This document shows positions 63,401-64,000 of a stretch of 64,000 bases of DNA, piece by piece (the stretch's first letter is position 1; the number at the start of each line of letters is the position of its first letter). The notes below the pieces were generated by a model. It did no database searches. It saw only the letters and a list, made by a program, of their open reading frames with translations, and had not been told where the DNA came from. The position numbers and the translations under genes were made by a program. Where the stretch lies: contig NC_036453.1 of NCBI RefSeq assembly GCF_002775205.1, positions 4,615,103 to 4,679,102 of the forward strand, written 5' to 3'. The DNA is from Xiphophorus maculatus (Eukaryota; Chordata; Actinopteri; Cyprinodontiformes; Poeciliidae).

Positions 63401-64000
63401 GTTTGACCATTAGAGGGCAGCCTCATTAAATGAAGAAGTAATAAAACTGTGATCACTTCCTAACAAAATACAAAGGTAGGCAAAAAAAAAAATTATCGGA
63501 TAGCATCAACTTTTAAACTAATAAATTCAGTCCAGGACTTTGCAACATGACAGATGTCAGTAATTTTCTTTATGTTCTTGAATTTGTGTGGATGTAGATC
63601 CTTTATGTCGTCAGACTGGTTCCATTTAAGTGATTTAAGGATTTCCAAGTCCAGATCAGGCCAGGGAAAGTGGGGTGTGGTTGTAAAACAATTTTAGATT
63701 TACTCAGGTTATATTTGTTTGATATTAGAAGTTGTTTTATGCTGATAAATATATCAAGTGTAAAAAAAAAAAAGAAAAAACAGAATAACTTTAAAGGGGC
63801 AAATCCATTTGCATATTTAAAGATAACTAATTTGTCCCAGAGGCTGAGCAAAACAGGAAGTAATAGAAGTGTAAAGAGCAGTAAAAGCATACATTTTCTA
63901 TTTGTTGAAAAAATCAAGGGTTTATTAAGCCATAGAAATTTAAGTACCCATTATAATACTTTCTAACTTCTTAGCAATATCTTCTAAACCTCAGGATTTG
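60458..64000. other. rab39b 3' flank, no gene seen
   Basis: A short CTG run occurs at 60519-60534. Possible 3' ends: AATAAA at about 60489 and ATTAAA at about 61223. The rest is AT-rich, with repeat-like stretches at 61560-61700 and 61970-62500 that I cannot name. An AT-rich hairpin lies at 62871-62915. No exon of a further gene is recognised to the window end. Confidence 0.5.
62871..62915. repeat. AT-rich perfect-type hairpin
   Basis: ATTTGAAGGATATAATAATT and its inverted partner (ending ATCCTTCAAAT) pair over about 20 bases with a few-base loop and one mismatch. No flanking repeat ends were found. Confidence 0.7.

Overview
The window is vertebrate nuclear DNA, most likely from a teleost fish. 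The genes are split into many short exons with GT-AG introns, the background is AT-rich, and introns and spacers are full of fish-type Tc1-like elements, fold-back MITEs and long microsatellites. The encoded proteins closely match vertebrate families. I cannot name the species. I see no bacterial, phage or CRISPR features, no tRNA or rRNA gene, and no intact autonomous transposon.

Layout, left to right. (1) 1-446 (+): the last two exons of dpp3 (dipeptidyl peptidase 3). (2) 1892-5480 (-): a RIN-family gene (rin1-like) with an SH2 domain and proline-rich region but no VPS9 or Ras-association domain. (3) 6740-15310 (+): an RBM14-family gene with two RRMs and a Tyr/Ser/Gly-rich tail; one of its exons lies in the centre of a fold-back MITE. 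(4) 15380-49650 (-): picalm, with an ANTH domain and a clathrin-adaptor tail; 19 coding exons can be joined into a 576-residue protein. (5) 52215-55300 (-): a Rab32/38-family gene, best called rab38. (6) 58882-60457 (+): a Rab39B-type gene. (7) 60458-64000: 3' flank with repeats and no gene I can support.

Synteny: from general knowledge, dpp3, RIN1 and RBM14 lie together on human 11q13, and PICALM and RAB38 on 11q14. This supports the gene calls and suggests an old linkage group. The Rab39 gene resembles human RAB39B (Xq28) more than RAB39A (11q22).

There is no operon-like unit, but most of the genes act in membrane traffic. RIN proteins normally couple Ras to Rab5, PICALM drives clathrin endocytosis, and Rab38 and Rab39 act on lysosome-related organelles and endosome/autophagy routes. 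RBM14 is a nuclear coactivator and splicing factor; DPP3 is a cytosolic peptidase.

The observations I rate highest are: the RIN gene without its GEF domain and with SPYxSP repeats; the rbm14 exon framed by roughly 180-base inverted MITE arms; the two neighbouring Rab genes, each with an intron that I believe the human genes lack and each intron carrying transposon remnants; and a possible alternative first exon of picalm with a GC-AG donor. All exon joins were worked out by eye from reading frame, splice consensus and family similarity; transcript data would settle them.
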